DNA of 39,943 bases from an uncultured Clostridia bacterium (GTDB taxonomy: Bacteria > Bacillota > Dehalobacteriia > UBA4068). Of this stretch, positions 6,574 to 14,816 are shown piece after piece. The position numbers were made by a program, and so were the translations under genes. Position 1 is the stretch's first letter. Every line of letters starts with the position of its first letter. Location: assembly GCA_944390945.1 (NCBI GenBank), contig CALXRV010000031.1:1-39943 (forward strand). The letters run 5' to 3'. The notes under the pieces are model-generated. The model ran no database searches and was not told the origin of the DNA. It was given only the letters and a program-made list of their open reading frames with translations.

Positions 6574-8721
6574 TCAAATCATAAAGGAAAATTCCACGCC
6601 ATGTTCCGTATTATGCACCGCGCAGTGGCCGCCATGCAGTTCGATGATGCTTTTGGCAATCGCCAAACCCAGGCCGCTACCCCCGCCGCTGCGCGCGGCA
6701 TCGGCACGGAAAAAACTGTCCCAAACCCGATGCAGCGCCTGCGGGGACAGCGGTGCACAGTCATTGGCGATGCAGAATCGCGTCCCATTGCGGGAAACCG
6801 TAATCCGCACCATGATCTTACCGCCTGGCGGCGTATATTTGATGGCATTGGTGGCAAAATTCTCGATCACCTGAGCAATACGGCTTTCATCTGCCAGAAC
6901 CATACATTCCGTCGGAAAATCGAACGTGATCTGCAGCCGCTTGGCCTCTGCCGCCCGTTCCAGCCGTGCAAAGACTGCCCGGCTGAGCGCAGCCAGGGAA
7001 AATTCACTCCGCTCCAGCTTTACCTTGCCGGCCTCCAGACGGGAAAAATCCAGCATTTCCAGCACCAGCGCATCCATACGCTCGCTCTCCGCCAGGATCA
7101 CCTCCAGATAGCGGTCGCGCTTTTCTTCCGCAATATGCTCCTGCAATCCCTCGGCATAGCTGTGCAGGATAGCCAGGGGCGTTTTCAGCTCATGGGCAAT
7201 ACTGGAAGTCATCCGCCGCCGTTCCGCCTCGGCAGCCTGGGCATAATCCAGCGCTGTACGCAGGCGTTGAATTTCATCCGCATCCGCGCGCAGTTTATGT
7301 TGCGTCTGCTGGTAATGCGTGACCGCCAGCGCATATGGCTCGGCCCAGCGCGGCGGCCTATCGCGCAGCTGCGGCAGATATCCCCAACCGGCATCCATGC
7401 CCTCCACGACCGCTTGCAGGGGAGCGGTCAGATTTTTCTTCAGGCTGCGCCGCAACAGCCAGAAGGCAACAAGTGCAAAAGCGGTGAAAAACAGATAAAC
7501 ATTGCGCAAAAACTGTGCGGCGATGCGCAGCGGGCTGGCCTGCATTGCAGTCAGCAGCGTATATTCCGCCGACGGGGAATCGCCGCTGCCGAAGGAATCC
7601 TCGTTTGCCAGATCATCGCCCTGCCAGGAACTGAATACTATCATATTCCATAGGCTGAATTGCGATGCACCGCTGTAAAAGCGATTCCGCCCCACATTCT
7701 GATAAAACCCCATCGTTTTCAGCAGCGCCAACAGATTCTCATGCCGCTCGCTGCCCTGATAGCGAACCGGACCGCCCGCATCATAAACAAATATCTCCGG
7801 TGAAAAGGCATAGATCGTAACGGCATCTGCCGGCATTACGGCCGATGCAGTCTCATCAAAATAAACATCCCATGCCAACAGCCCCATCGCATCCAGTTCA
7901 GCCCGGGTATACGGCGGCGTCTGGCTGTCGCCGCTAACTGAAACCGTGGCGGAACGGCCATCCGCCGAAATCGTTATCTCGGCCTCCGCTTCCGTCGGCA
8001 TTGCGGCTGCTGCAGCATCTTCCGCCTGCTCCCACCAGCCGGGGCAAACGGTCTCCAAGGCTTGGTCATAAGCGCCGATGTCCAAAACCGCCAGCGAAAG
8101 CGGCTCGAGGCGGGAACCGTCCCAGCAGCCGGTAATCCGAATGACATCCACGTCAAGACTGTGCAGCTGTCCATACTGGCTGCGCAAGCGTACATAGCGC
8201 GGATCCGCAACATCGCTGAGGTCGATCCAAGCCATGCCGCTAGCCGCTTCCGCCTCCCCCTGCTGCCAGGCTTCCTCACTCTGATAACCAAAGTAGATAA
8301 AATCACCGCTGCTGCGCAGGATTTCCCCCGCTGAATCCAGAACGAGGATCGCTGTATTACAGCGCAGGTATTGGCTGCAAAAAATACTCAGCTTTTCCGA
8401 CATTCCCGGATAGCCGGCAAAAGACGGCGGCTGTATGCTGCGCTCCGCATGCGCGATCGCCCGGTTCATCGCATATTCCGCCGCACCGGGCTGCGCACGG
8501 CGTTCCGCCGCCTCCTCCTCCGCAGAAAAAAGCCTGTCCAAACCACCTACCATGGCGGCATATTCCGCATAATCAATACCCTTTTCGCTCAGCCCCTGGA
8601 AGATATACTGGCTTATCGCCAAAGTGATTGCCGCCAGGCCCAGCAGCCAGAAAAGAAAAATCACGCAGCCAAGCCGGATGCTGAACGCAGTCAGCGCGCA
8701 TGGACGTTTTCGCTCCTTCAC
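6574..8721 (-). CDS. Membrane sensor histidine kinase
   Basis: A 715-residue sensor kinase. Membrane helix 1 is about residues 12-38; a large extracytoplasmic sensor of about 365 residues follows, then membrane helix 2 at about 402-424. A linker leads to HisKA with the phospho-accepting H510 (SSIAHELKTP), then the HATPase with N box NFATNAIKYT (621-630) and G2 box GSGLGLA (681-687). The first glycine box is degenerate (NDCAPLSP), as in many Bacillota kinases. It starts at GTG 8721, three bases after the stop of the response regulator gene, with GGAGGG inside that gene as ribosome binding site. The sensor region is rich in acidic and small residues and shows no domain I recognise. Confidence 0.9.
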   Translation of the reverse strand: MKERKRPCALTAFSIRLGCVIFLFWLLGLAAITLAISQYIFQGLSEKGIDYAEYAAMVGGLDRLFSAEEEAAERRAQPGAAEYAMNRAIAHAERSIQPPSFAGYPGMSEKLSIFCSQYLRCNTAILVLDSAGEILRSSGDFIYFGYQSEEAWQQGEAEAASGMAWIDLSDVADPRYVRLRSQYGQLHSLDVDVIRITGCWDGSRLEPLSLAVLDIGAYDQALETVCPGWWEQAEDAAAAAMPTEAEAEITISADGRSATVSVSGDSQTPPYTRAELDAMGLLAWDVYFDETASAVMPADAVTIYAFSPEIFVYDAGGPVRYQGSERHENLLALLKTMGFYQNVGRNRFYSGASQFSLWNMIVFSSWQGDDLANEDSFGSGDSPSAEYTLLTAMQASPLRIAAQFLRNVYLFFTAFALVAFWLLRRSLKKNLTAPLQAVVEGMDAGWGYLPQLRDRPPRWAEPYALAVTHYQQTQHKLRADADEIQRLRTALDYAQAAEAERRRMTSSIAHELKTPLAILHSYAEGLQEHIAEEKRDRYLEVILAESERMDALVLEMLDFSRLEAGKVKLERSEFSLAALSRAVFARLERAAEAKRLQITFDFPTECMVLADESRIAQVIENFATNAIKYTPPGGKIMVRITVSRNGTRFCIANDCAPLSPQALHRVWDSFFRADAARSGGGSGLGLAIAKSIIELHGGHCAVHNTEHGVEFSFMI

Positions 8722-8724
8722 CCC

Positions 8725-9396
8725 TCAACCCTCCAGCCGGTAGCCCGCTTTAATCACCGTTTTGATGCAGGCCGCGTATCCTCCCAGCTTTTCCCGGAGT
8801 CGTTTGATGTGGGTATCCACAGCCCGCGATTCACCTTCATAATCATAGCCCCAACACTTGACCAACAGCTGTTCACGGCTCATCACCATGTTTTTGTTCT
8901 GCATCAGGCAGCGCAGCAGGGCATATTCCTTGGGGGTTAGGGCGATCTGCCTGCCGCCGGCATAGACTTTCTGCGCCGGCAGTTCCAGTGTGATCCCCGC
9001 CACCTCCAGACGGTCGCCGGCGCGCATCGTACCCCGACTGCGCTTGATCAGCGCCATCGTCTTGGCATAAAGCACTGATAAAGTAAACGGCTTGGTCACA
9101 TAGTCATCCGCACCCAGCTCATAGCCGAGCAATTTATCCTCCTCATCCGAAAGCGCGGTAAGAAAGATGATCGGTACATCATTCTCCCGCCGCAAGGCGC
9201 GGCAGACCGAAAAGCCGTCCAGCCCGGGGATCATGATATCGAGCAGCACCGCATCAAAAGCAAGATCCCCAGCCAGCGCCAGCGCCTGCCGGCCATCACC
9301 CGCAGCAAACGGAAGCTCGCCTTTGCTGCGGAAATAATCGCACAGCACTTCCCGCAACCGGGCTTCATCCTCTACGATCAGGATCCGATTGTTCAT
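8725..9396 (-). CDS. OmpR/PhoB-family response regulator
   Basis: A 223-residue protein. The receiver domain (1-115) carries the acidic pair E9-D10, phospho-acceptor D53 (LLDIMIPG), T80 and K102 (TKPF). A winged-helix DNA-binding domain follows (about 125-222; ALTPKEYALLRCL and RAVDTHIKRLREKLG). GGAGGGGG lies 8-15 bases before the ATG. It forms a two-gene operon with the histidine kinase directly downstream. Targets are not evident in the window. Confidence 0.94.
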   Translation of the reverse strand: MNNRILIVEDEARLREVLCDYFRSKGELPFAAGDGRQALALAGDLAFDAVLLDIMIPGLDGFSVCRALRRENDVPIIFLTALSDEEDKLLGYELGADDYVTKPFTLSVLYAKTMALIKRSRGTMRAGDRLEVAGITLELPAQKVYAGGRQIALTPKEYALLRCLMQNKNMVMSREQLLVKCWGYDYEGESRAVDTHIKRLREKLGGYAACIKTVIKAGYRLEG

Positions 9397-9511
9397 GCGA
9401 GCACCCCCTCCATCTGTATGATACGCCCTGGATTTGTATTTTCTGTGTCGATCGCTGCTTTTTCTTCACCGCGCAGCGAGCGGTAGATCGCTATGGATTT
9501 TCCACTGGTGG

Positions 9512-9522
9512 TATGCTATAAT
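9512..9522 (+). promoter_or_regulatory. Extended -10 promoter for the HAD phosphatase gene
   Basis: TGCTATAAT (9514-9522) is a TGn-extended consensus -10. No good -35 is seen (TGGATT at 9494-9499). Confidence 0.5.
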
Positions 9523-9598
9523 CAATCATAACATGGCCATACGGTCAACACAACAGCCGGTGTCAGCCATGGCCGGCCCGGCGCTGGAGGAACGGCCT

Positions 9599-10267
9599 AT
9601 GCAGCTGAAGGGCGCAATCTTTGATATGGACGGCACCCTGCTCGACTCCATGCATCTGTGGGAAAATGTCGGTCCCAATTACCTGCGCAGGCAGGGCATT
9701 GCTGTGCCGCCCGACCTGCGCGAGCGCATGCAGCCGGCAATGCTCAGGGATATTGCCGTTTATTTCCACGACGAACTTAAACTGCCATATTCCGTACAGG
9801 AGATCATCGACGGCGTCTATGCCATGATCGGCGACGCCTACCGCTATGAAGTGCAGCTGAAGCCTGGGGCGCTCGATTTTTTGCAGGCCTTGAAAGAGCA
9901 GGGCGTGCGATTATGCGTGGCAACGGCTACCGACCGGCCGATGGTCGAAGCCGCGCTGCAGCGGCTGGCCGTGGCGCCGCTGCTCGATTTCATCCTCACT
10001 TGCAGCGAGGCTGGTGCAAATAAAAACAGCCCGGATATTTTCCTGCAAAGCATGGCGCGCCTGGATACCACACAGGCAGATACGGTGGTATTCGAAGACG
10101 CCTGGCATGCCTTGTGCACAGCGAAAGCAGCGGGCTTCCGGGTTGCTGCCGTGGCAGACCGCGCGACAGCTGCGCGCAAGGAGGAGATCCGCGCCCTGGC
10201 CGACTGGTATATCGAAGACTACCGTTTTTTCCCGGCCCGGGATTTTCTGGCAGAAGCAGGCCGTTAA
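9599..10267 (+). CDS. HAD-superfamily phosphatase, beta-phosphoglucomutase-like
   Basis: A 222-residue HAD subfamily IA hydrolase. Motif I is FDMDGTLLDS (D9 nucleophile, D11 acid/base), motif II the threonine of VATATDR, motif III the lysine of ANKNSPDIF, and motif IV VVFEDAWHA. The alpha-helical cap is inserted after motif I (about 16-85). ATG 9599 has GGAGG a few bases upstream; the upstream open frame extension is not HAD-like. Substrate is likely a small phosphorylated metabolite such as a sugar phosphate, but it cannot be named. Confidence 0.85.
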   Translation: MQLKGAIFDMDGTLLDSMHLWENVGPNYLRRQGIAVPPDLRERMQPAMLRDIAVYFHDELKLPYSVQEIIDGVYAMIGDAYRYEVQLKPGALDFLQALKEQGVRLCVATATDRPMVEAALQRLAVAPLLDFILTCSEAGANKNSPDIFLQSMARLDTTQADTVVFEDAWHALCTAKAAGFRVAAVADRATAARKEEIRALADWYIEDYRFFPARDFLAEAGR

Positions 10268-10290
10268 ATCCGGCGATCAAACGATCCGGC

Positions 10291-10318
10291 AAGGGACGGG
10301 CCGCGCCCGTCCTTTACT
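10291..10318 (+). terminator. Terminator after the HAD gene
   Basis: An 8-bp GC stem GGACGGGC (10294-10301) / GCCCGTCC (10305-10312) is extended by G-T and A-T pairs and followed by TTTACTTT. Confidence 0.75.
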
Positions 10319-10449
10319 TTGTGGCCATTGGCGACAAAAACTCAAGCTGCCAGCGATTGTAAACCTTCACAATGCCGGCTGGCAACCTGAGCCTGCCATC
10401 CGCTGCAGCGATGCGGCGTTATGATTTTTCATCAGGGAGGCGCATCAGC

Positions 10450-11628
10450 TTGCACGAAAAGCTGTGGACCAAAAACTTCATCATCATCTGTGCGGCATAT
10501 TTCCTGACCAACCTTTATCCCAGCCTGTTGATCCCGACCTTTCCCTTTTATCTCAAAAGCCTGGGCGGCAGCGAGATGACGATCGGCCTGACCGCCTCGC
10601 TGTTTTCCGCCGCCGCCATTCTGACGCGGCCGCTGGCCGGCGTGCTGGTCGACCGCTACAGCCGCAGCCTGCCGCTGCTATGCGGCTTATCGGTTGTTGT
10701 TCTGGTCAGCCTGGGTTATGCTTTCCTGCCTATCCTTGCCGTTGTCCTCACCTTGCGTCTGCTGCACGGTCTGGTCCACGGCATGCTGGGCACGGCAATC
10801 AGCACCAATGCCTGTGATACGCTGCCGGAAAGCCGCTTCAGCGAAGGTATGGGCTTTTTCGGCATGATGACTGCTCTGCCGCTGGCCATCGCACCTGCGC
10901 TTGGTCTGTTTGTCATGGAGCAGGCAGGCTTCCGCGTCCTGTTTCTGCTCTTAACCGGGCTGATCGTGCTCGCCCTGCTGCTGGCGCTGTGCTTCCACTA
11001 TCTGCCGATACAGCGCAGCGGCCTGGGCCATTTTTCCTTTTCCCGCATCTTTGAACGCAGCGCCCTGCCAGCTTCGCTGATCGTGATGTGCGCCTTCCTG
11101 CCCTACAGCGGCATGGCCTCTTTCATTGCGCTCTATGCGGCAGAAAAAGGGCTGGGCGGCACGGGTATTTATTTTGTTTTTTGGGCAGTCGCTTCCACTT
11201 CGGCGCGCTTTTTCTTCGGCCGGCTCTGCGACCGGCGCGGAGAACGTCTGCCGATTCTGATCGGCAACAGCTGCTTTATCTGTGGTCTGCTGCTGACCGT
11301 GCTGGCGAACGGGCCGCTGCTGTTCTGGCTGAGCGGCTTCATCTACGGCTGTGGTTTCGGCGTCTGCGCTCCGGCGCTGCAGACGATGAGCGTACGGATT
11401 AGTCCGCCTGCGCGGCGCGGCGCAGCTTCTTCCACCTATCTGATTTTCTGTGACCTGGGTAATGTGCTGGGCGGCGCACTTTCCGGCCTGCTGGTCACCC
11501 TGGTTGGCTATAGCTCCACCTTCCTGCTGCTGATCATCAGCTGCATCGCCTCCATCCTGCTCTACGAACTCTGGGGCAAGCATACGCCCTCTGCTTTCCG
11601 CCAGGTATATCATACCCCGACCGCCTGA
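10450..11628 (+). CDS. MFS transporter
   Basis: A 392-residue polytopic membrane protein with about 12 hydrophobic segments and the major-facilitator signature between helices 2 and 3 (GVLVDRYSRSLPLL); the related loop FGRLCDRRGERLP lies in the second half. I choose the TTG at 10450 because AGGGAGG (10434-10440) is at ideal distance and the protein then begins directly before the first membrane helix; ATG 10411 is the alternative. It resembles drug/small-molecule efflux members of the family, but the substrate is not predictable. Confidence 0.85.
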   Translation: MHEKLWTKNFIIICAAYFLTNLYPSLLIPTFPFYLKSLGGSEMTIGLTASLFSAAAILTRPLAGVLVDRYSRSLPLLCGLSVVVLVSLGYAFLPILAVVLTLRLLHGLVHGMLGTAISTNACDTLPESRFSEGMGFFGMMTALPLAIAPALGLFVMEQAGFRVLFLLLTGLIVLALLLALCFHYLPIQRSGLGHFSFSRIFERSALPASLIVMCAFLPYSGMASFIALYAAEKGLGGTGIYFVFWAVASTSARFFFGRLCDRRGERLPILIGNSCFICGLLLTVLANGPLLFWLSGFIYGCGFGVCAPALQTMSVRISPPARRGAASSTYLIFCDLGNVLGGALSGLLVTLVGYSSTFLLLIISCIASILLYELWGKHTPSAFRQVYHTPTA

Positions 11629-11812
11629 TCCCCGGAACAACGCTAAACGGCAAATCTACGACCATAAAGCCCAAACGCATGATAGTCGCGCACGATCATC
11701 AACCAGGCAAATGCCGTAAAGCCAGCTATCCCGGCAGAATTGGGCAATCGATCGGCGAGCAGGCGGCTGCTGGCTACAGCCTGCGGCACTACGTTGGCAA
11801 AACACCATAAAT

Positions 11813-11867
11813 AAAGCGACAAGCCAAGCCCGTCGCTTTTCCGCGCCACAGCGTGGCGCGTTTTGTT
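11813..11867. terminator. Hairpins between MFS and GIY-YIG genes
   Basis: CGCGCCAC (11842-11849) / GTGGCGCG (11853-11860) followed by TTTTGTT terminates forward transcription. An overlapping AAAGCGAC (11813-11820) / GTCGCTTT (11832-11839) hairpin reads toward the reverse strand with a T-rich tail. The rest of 11629-11865 holds no gene I can support. Confidence 0.7.
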
Positions 11868-12162
11868 ATTCCCCGTCCTCGGCTTTTCTCTGTACAGCTA
11901 ACCAGTCCGCAGCAAGACGACGCTTTTCCTCTGCACGCAGGCGTTTCAGCGCAGCCTCGCGCCGCAGGGCTGCGGAACGGTCGCCGCAAGTTTCCAGATA
12001 GACCAAAGCCAACGGTCCGCGGCCGCGCGTATACTTCGCGCCGCGGCCAGCCTGATGCAGGGCCAGCCGCCGTGCCGGATCTTTCGCTATGCCGGCATAA
12101 AAGCTGCCGTCTCCACAGCGCAGCAGATATACCCAATACACTGCCTCCTGCTTCACCGCCAT
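11866..12162 (-). CDS. GIY-YIG domain protein (YhbQ/UPF0213-like)
   Basis: A 98-residue single-domain GIY-YIG nuclease-fold protein. VYLLRCGDGSFYAGIAKDP (11-29) is the diagnostic motif, with Tyr and the second motif YAG in place of YIG. It is followed by RRLALHQAGRGAKYTRGRGP and a Glu-containing helix (RREAALK). Related small proteins such as YhbQ act on or bind nucleic acid. The start is set by homology; the ATG overlaps the end of the SGNH gene by 10 bases, so it is the last gene of the SOS-promoter operon. A DNA-processing role fits the DinB neighbourhood but is inference. Confidence 0.85.
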   Translation of the reverse strand: MAVKQEAVYWVYLLRCGDGSFYAGIAKDPARRLALHQAGRGAKYTRGRGPLALVYLETCGDRSAALRREAALKRLRAEEKRRLAADWLAVQRKAEDGE

Positions 12163-12773
12163 GGCGCCACCTCTGCCGCATCCGGCTTTTCCGCCGTCTG
12201 TTCCAGCTGCCGAATGCAGGCAAAAAGCCGCTCTGCAAACACGCGATGCCCAGCGGCGGCAAGATGGCAGCCATCTTCTGCCAGCGGCGGCTGCCAAAGG
12301 TTCGTATCCGCAAACGCCGCGCCATACCGGTCTGCCAGCACACGGTAAAGCGGCGGCAGCGCCTGTACGACAGCAGAGCGCCAAACATCGCCAGCCGGCG
12401 CCGGCGGCGCGAGCAGCAGCAGCCGGCAGCCGGGCGCCTCCCGCCGCGCGACGGCGAGCAAGCCGTCCATCGCGTCGGCCACATCCTCTGCCGGCGCATA
12501 GAGCGCGTCATTGCTGCCCAACATCAGCAACAGCAAGTCGAGCGGCGCATAGCGCCGCAAATAAGCGGGCAAGATCTCGGCACCGTTTTTTTCCGGCCAG
12601 AGCGGATCAAAAGCCGCAATCGTACGGCCATTCAAGCCGGCTTCGATCAGCTGCCAGTCCGGCGCTAGCCGCTCAGCCAGGATGCCGCTCCAGCGGATCG
12701 CCGCCGCATAGCGGCCGTCATACGGCGCATAGCCATAAGTATTGGAATCACCAAAACAGAGCAGGCGCTTCAT
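12153..12773 (-). CDS. SGNH/GDSL-family hydrolase
   Basis: A 206-residue cytoplasmic SGNH esterase/lipase-fold protein without signal peptide. Block I is LCFGDSNTYG (catalytic S10), block II the Gly of GLNGRT, block III LGSNDAL (Asn of the oxyanion hole), and block V the Asp-His pair in EDGCHL. It closely resembles arylesterase/TesA-like members. Its ATG overlaps the DNA polymerase stop (ATGA) and GAGGAAGG precedes it, so it is part of that operon. Placing an esterase in an SOS operon is unusual; substrate unknown. Confidence 0.87.
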   Translation of the reverse strand: MKRLLCFGDSNTYGYAPYDGRYAAAIRWSGILAERLAPDWQLIEAGLNGRTIAAFDPLWPEKNGAEILPAYLRRYAPLDLLLLMLGSNDALYAPAEDVADAMDGLLAVARREAPGCRLLLLAPPAPAGDVWRSAVVQALPPLYRVLADRYGAAFADTNLWQPPLAEDGCHLAAAGHRVFAERLFACIRQLEQTAEKPDAAEVAPWR

Positions 12774-14101
12774 CCTTCCTCCTCCCCGGGCAGCAGGCCA
12801 GCGCTTCCCGCCCAAAATTCTGCGCTCGCCTCATCTTCTTCCGGCGGTACCGGCTTGGTCACGCCGCTGCGGCGCGCTTTGGAAAGCCCGCCGGCCATGG
12901 GTCCGACGCCATCTGTCTGCAGAAAGCTGGCGCGCATGATCGCACTTTCACCAAAGCGGGCGCGGATGCTGTCGATCGCCGCATCGGAGCGTGCCAACCG
13001 CTCATAGGCATCCGGTTCGAACAAGCTGCCCTGGCGCGGCGCTTCTCGGCTCACGCCGCTCATCTGCACACCGAGCAAACGCAGCGGTGTACGCCCATCC
13101 CATAGATCGTCAAAGACCCGGCAAGCAGCATGATAGATCTCCAGCGTAGCGTCGGTCGGCTGCGGTAATTGCATCTGACGTGAGACATTGCGAAACGCAT
13201 TGCTGCGGATCTGCACGCTGATGCAGGAACCGCGCTGCGCGTCGCGGCGCATGCGCATGCCCACCGTCTCGCTCAGCGAAAGCAGCACCTTATGCGCAGT
13301 CTGCCGATCCACGATATCCACCGCTGTGGTCACGCTGTTGCCATAACCTTTGTTCAGGGCCGTCTCCGCAGCCAGTTCATCATCCGCGCGGCCATTGGCA
13401 AAATTCCAGATCAACTCGCCATGCTTATGCAGACGCGCGCGCAGATGCGCGGGGTCTGCCTGCGCCAGCTGGCCAATGGTCGTAATGCCCATCGCCTGCA
13501 GCTTGCGCTCTGTCGCCGGACCGACCAGAAACAGCTCGCGCACCGGCAGCGGCCATAGCTTTTCTGCGATCTCAGCCGGAAACAGCGTATGCACGCGGTC
13601 CGGTTTCTCGAAATCACTGGCCATCTTTGCCAGCAGCTTATTGCAGGATACGCCGACATTAACGGTGAAGCCAAGCTCATCCCGTATTCTGTCCTTGATC
13701 CGCACCGCGGTTTGCAGCGGGTCGCCATACAATTTTTCCGTACCGGACAGATCGCAGTACGCTTCATCGATCGAATACTGCTCCACCAGTGGCGCCACTT
13801 CACGCAGGATGGCGATAAAGCGGCGTGAATTCTCTACATAAAGCGCATAGTCCGGCGCCACCACCACCAGTTGCGGACATTTCTGCCTGGCCTGGAACAG
13901 CGGTTCGCCGGTTTTTACGCCATAAAGTTTCGCCGGAGCGCTTTTTGCCAGGATGATCCCGTGACGGGATTCCGGATCGCCGCACACGGCAGAAGGAATC
14001 TCGCGCAAATCCAGCGCATCACCCAGCACATGCACACGGTAGGCTGCGCTCCAGGAAAGGAACGCACTATTGACATCGATATGGCAGATGATCTTCGCCA
14101 T
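12770..14101 (-). CDS. dinB: Y-family DNA polymerase (DinB/UmuC type, Pol IV-like)
   Basis: A 443-residue translesion polymerase. Catalytic carboxylates are D9 (HIDVNSAFLSW) and D112-E113 (YSIDEAYCDL). The helix-hairpin-helix segment is near GPATERKLQAMGITTIGQL, followed by the little-finger domain. A clamp-binding motif QGSLF sits near residue 370 (APRQGSLFEPD). The C-terminal extension after the clamp motif is longer than in E. coli Pol IV and ends in an acidic stretch. It is expressed from the promoter at 14427-14455 with a LexA box, in an operon with a small upstream partner gene and SGNH and GIY-YIG genes. UmuC/ImuB-like naming is possible; Y-family membership is certain. Confidence 0.93.
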   Translation of the reverse strand: MAKIICHIDVNSAFLSWSAAYRVHVLGDALDLREIPSAVCGDPESRHGIILAKSAPAKLYGVKTGEPLFQARQKCPQLVVVAPDYALYVENSRRFIAILREVAPLVEQYSIDEAYCDLSGTEKLYGDPLQTAVRIKDRIRDELGFTVNVGVSCNKLLAKMASDFEKPDRVHTLFPAEIAEKLWPLPVRELFLVGPATERKLQAMGITTIGQLAQADPAHLRARLHKHGELIWNFANGRADDELAAETALNKGYGNSVTTAVDIVDRQTAHKVLLSLSETVGMRMRRDAQRGSCISVQIRSNAFRNVSRQMQLPQPTDATLEIYHAACRVFDDLWDGRTPLRLLGVQMSGVSREAPRQGSLFEPDAYERLARSDAAIDSIRARFGESAIMRASFLQTDGVGPMAGGLSKARRSGVTKPVPPEEDEASAEFWAGSAGLLPGEEEG

Positions 14102-14113
14102 CAGCGATCTCCT

Positions 14114-14383
14114 TCAGCTGAGAAAACGAAACAGCGTCCAGCGATGTTCGCGCACCGCATAGCGCAGTTCAAAAACACGCTGCCGCTCCCCCAGTTGCGC
14201 ACGGCAGACAAAAAGGCAGGCAGCCAGCCCGGCCTGCTGCGATTCCTTTTGATAAACGACTTCTTCCACCCGCACTACGACCATCTGCTGCGCCGCATCC
14301 TGATAACGGAAGCGCAGCGGCCGCAGCTTGCCGCCATCATCGCAGAGCGAGATCATCTCCACCGGCATATTCAGGGCATCCAC
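14114..14383 (-). CDS. Small DinB-associated conserved protein (DUF6504-like)
   Basis: An 89-residue basic/hydrophobic protein (core PVEMISLCDDGGKLRPLRFR, then ...RVEEVVYQKE... and ...VFELRYAVREHRWTLFRF). Proteins of this shape are commonly encoded immediately before Y-family polymerases in Clostridia, and I assign it on that resemblance; its biochemical role is unknown. The start is uncertain: GTG 14383 has GGAG at 14393-14396 with 9-nt spacing, ATG 14392 has that GGAG directly against it, and ATG 14368 lacks a site. The open frame continues upstream across the promoter, which is not coding. Confidence 0.65.
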   Translation of the reverse strand: MDALNMPVEMISLCDDGGKLRPLRFRYQDAAQQMVVVRVEEVVYQKESQQAGLAACLFVCRAQLGERQRVFELRYAVREHRWTLFRFLS

Positions 14384-14426
14384 TCTTGTCATCTCCGCTC
14401 GTTCCACTCTCGCTCGTTCTGTCTCT

Positions 14427-14455
14427 ATCATACTAGAACATATGTTCGATGTCAA
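14427..14455 (-). promoter_or_regulatory. SOS-controlled promoter of the dinB operon
   Basis: On the reverse strand a perfect TTGACA (14450-14455) and TATGAT (14427-14432) are 17 bp apart. The spacer contains the palindrome GAACATATGTTC (14436-14447), preceded by CG, a match to the Gram-positive LexA (DinR) box CGAACRNRYGTTYG except for its last two positions (T-A in place of Y-G). A repressor bound there would block the promoter directly. Confidence 0.88.
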
Positions 14456-14480
14456 GTGCCATTTTCCCCCAACAAACCGG

Positions 14481-14505
14481 ACGGACGGCCAAAAGGGCCG
14501 TCCGT
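14481..14505. terminator. GC-rich hairpin between riboswitch and dinB promoter
   Basis: A perfect 10-bp stem ACGGACGGCC (14481-14490) / GGCCGTCCGT (14496-14505) has a 5-nt loop. The T tract is poor in both directions; it may act as a weak second terminator insulating the SOS operon from the riboswitch transcript. Confidence 0.5.
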
Positions 14506-14565
14506 TTAAGATGTTGCGGCAGAAAGCAGGCTCTGCCAAGCCTACCCGCTGCCAGGGATGATGCC

Positions 14566-14604
14566 AACAGAAAAACCGCACGAAAACAATACGTTTCGCG
14601 CGGT
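14566..14604 (-). terminator. Intrinsic terminator of the cobalamin riboswitch
   Basis: On the reverse strand ACCGCGCGAAA pairs with TTTTCGTGCGGT (plus-strand 14594-14604 and 14575-14586), followed by TTTTTCTGTT. It lies about 40 nt after the aptamer, the usual place for a cobalamin riboswitch expression platform. Confidence 0.85.
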
Positions 14605-14643
14605 TATTCCCAAACGTCAGACGCCCCACCCAGAGGCTGCTCC

Positions 14644-14776
14644 ATACGGCAAGTATCCTGGCTCCGCTTCTCCGCCCGCTCCCGCCTTCTCAGCTTTCGC
14701 CAATGGCCTCCGGGGAGGGACTCCACGTTACAGTGGCCGGTCCGCTGGGGATTCACACCCCATTCCATAGCCGTAT
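14644..14776 (-). ncRNA. Cobalamin (B12) riboswitch aptamer
   Basis: On the reverse strand the closing stem P1 is ATACGGC (14770-14776) with GCCGTAT (14644-14650). Inside are GGTGTGAATCCCC, the B12-box region GGCCACTGTAACGTGG, and near the 3' end the diagnostic AGCCAGGATACTTGCC (family consensus aGCCAGGAGACCTGCC). It has its own promoter (14817-14845) and an intrinsic terminator (14566-14604). By family it senses adenosyl- or another cobalamin and ends transcription when the ligand is bound. No cobalamin biosynthesis or transport gene follows: the next features on that strand are a hairpin and the SOS promoter of the dinB operon. Confidence 0.9.
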
Positions 14777-14816
14777 ATGCCTATAGCGTCCGGCAATCCA
14801 TTACCGGAACAACTGT

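Noticed and set aside
11643..11849. A 68-codon frame on the reverse strand between the MFS and GIY-YIG genes
   Set aside because: It would start inside a terminator hairpin with no ribosome binding site, and has no recognised similarity, though its translation is somewhat hydrophobic.
14114..14629. Longer version of the small DinB-associated protein starting at 14629
   Set aside because: The extra codons cross the SOS promoter, a hairpin and the riboswitch terminator, so they cannot be translated from the operon promoter.
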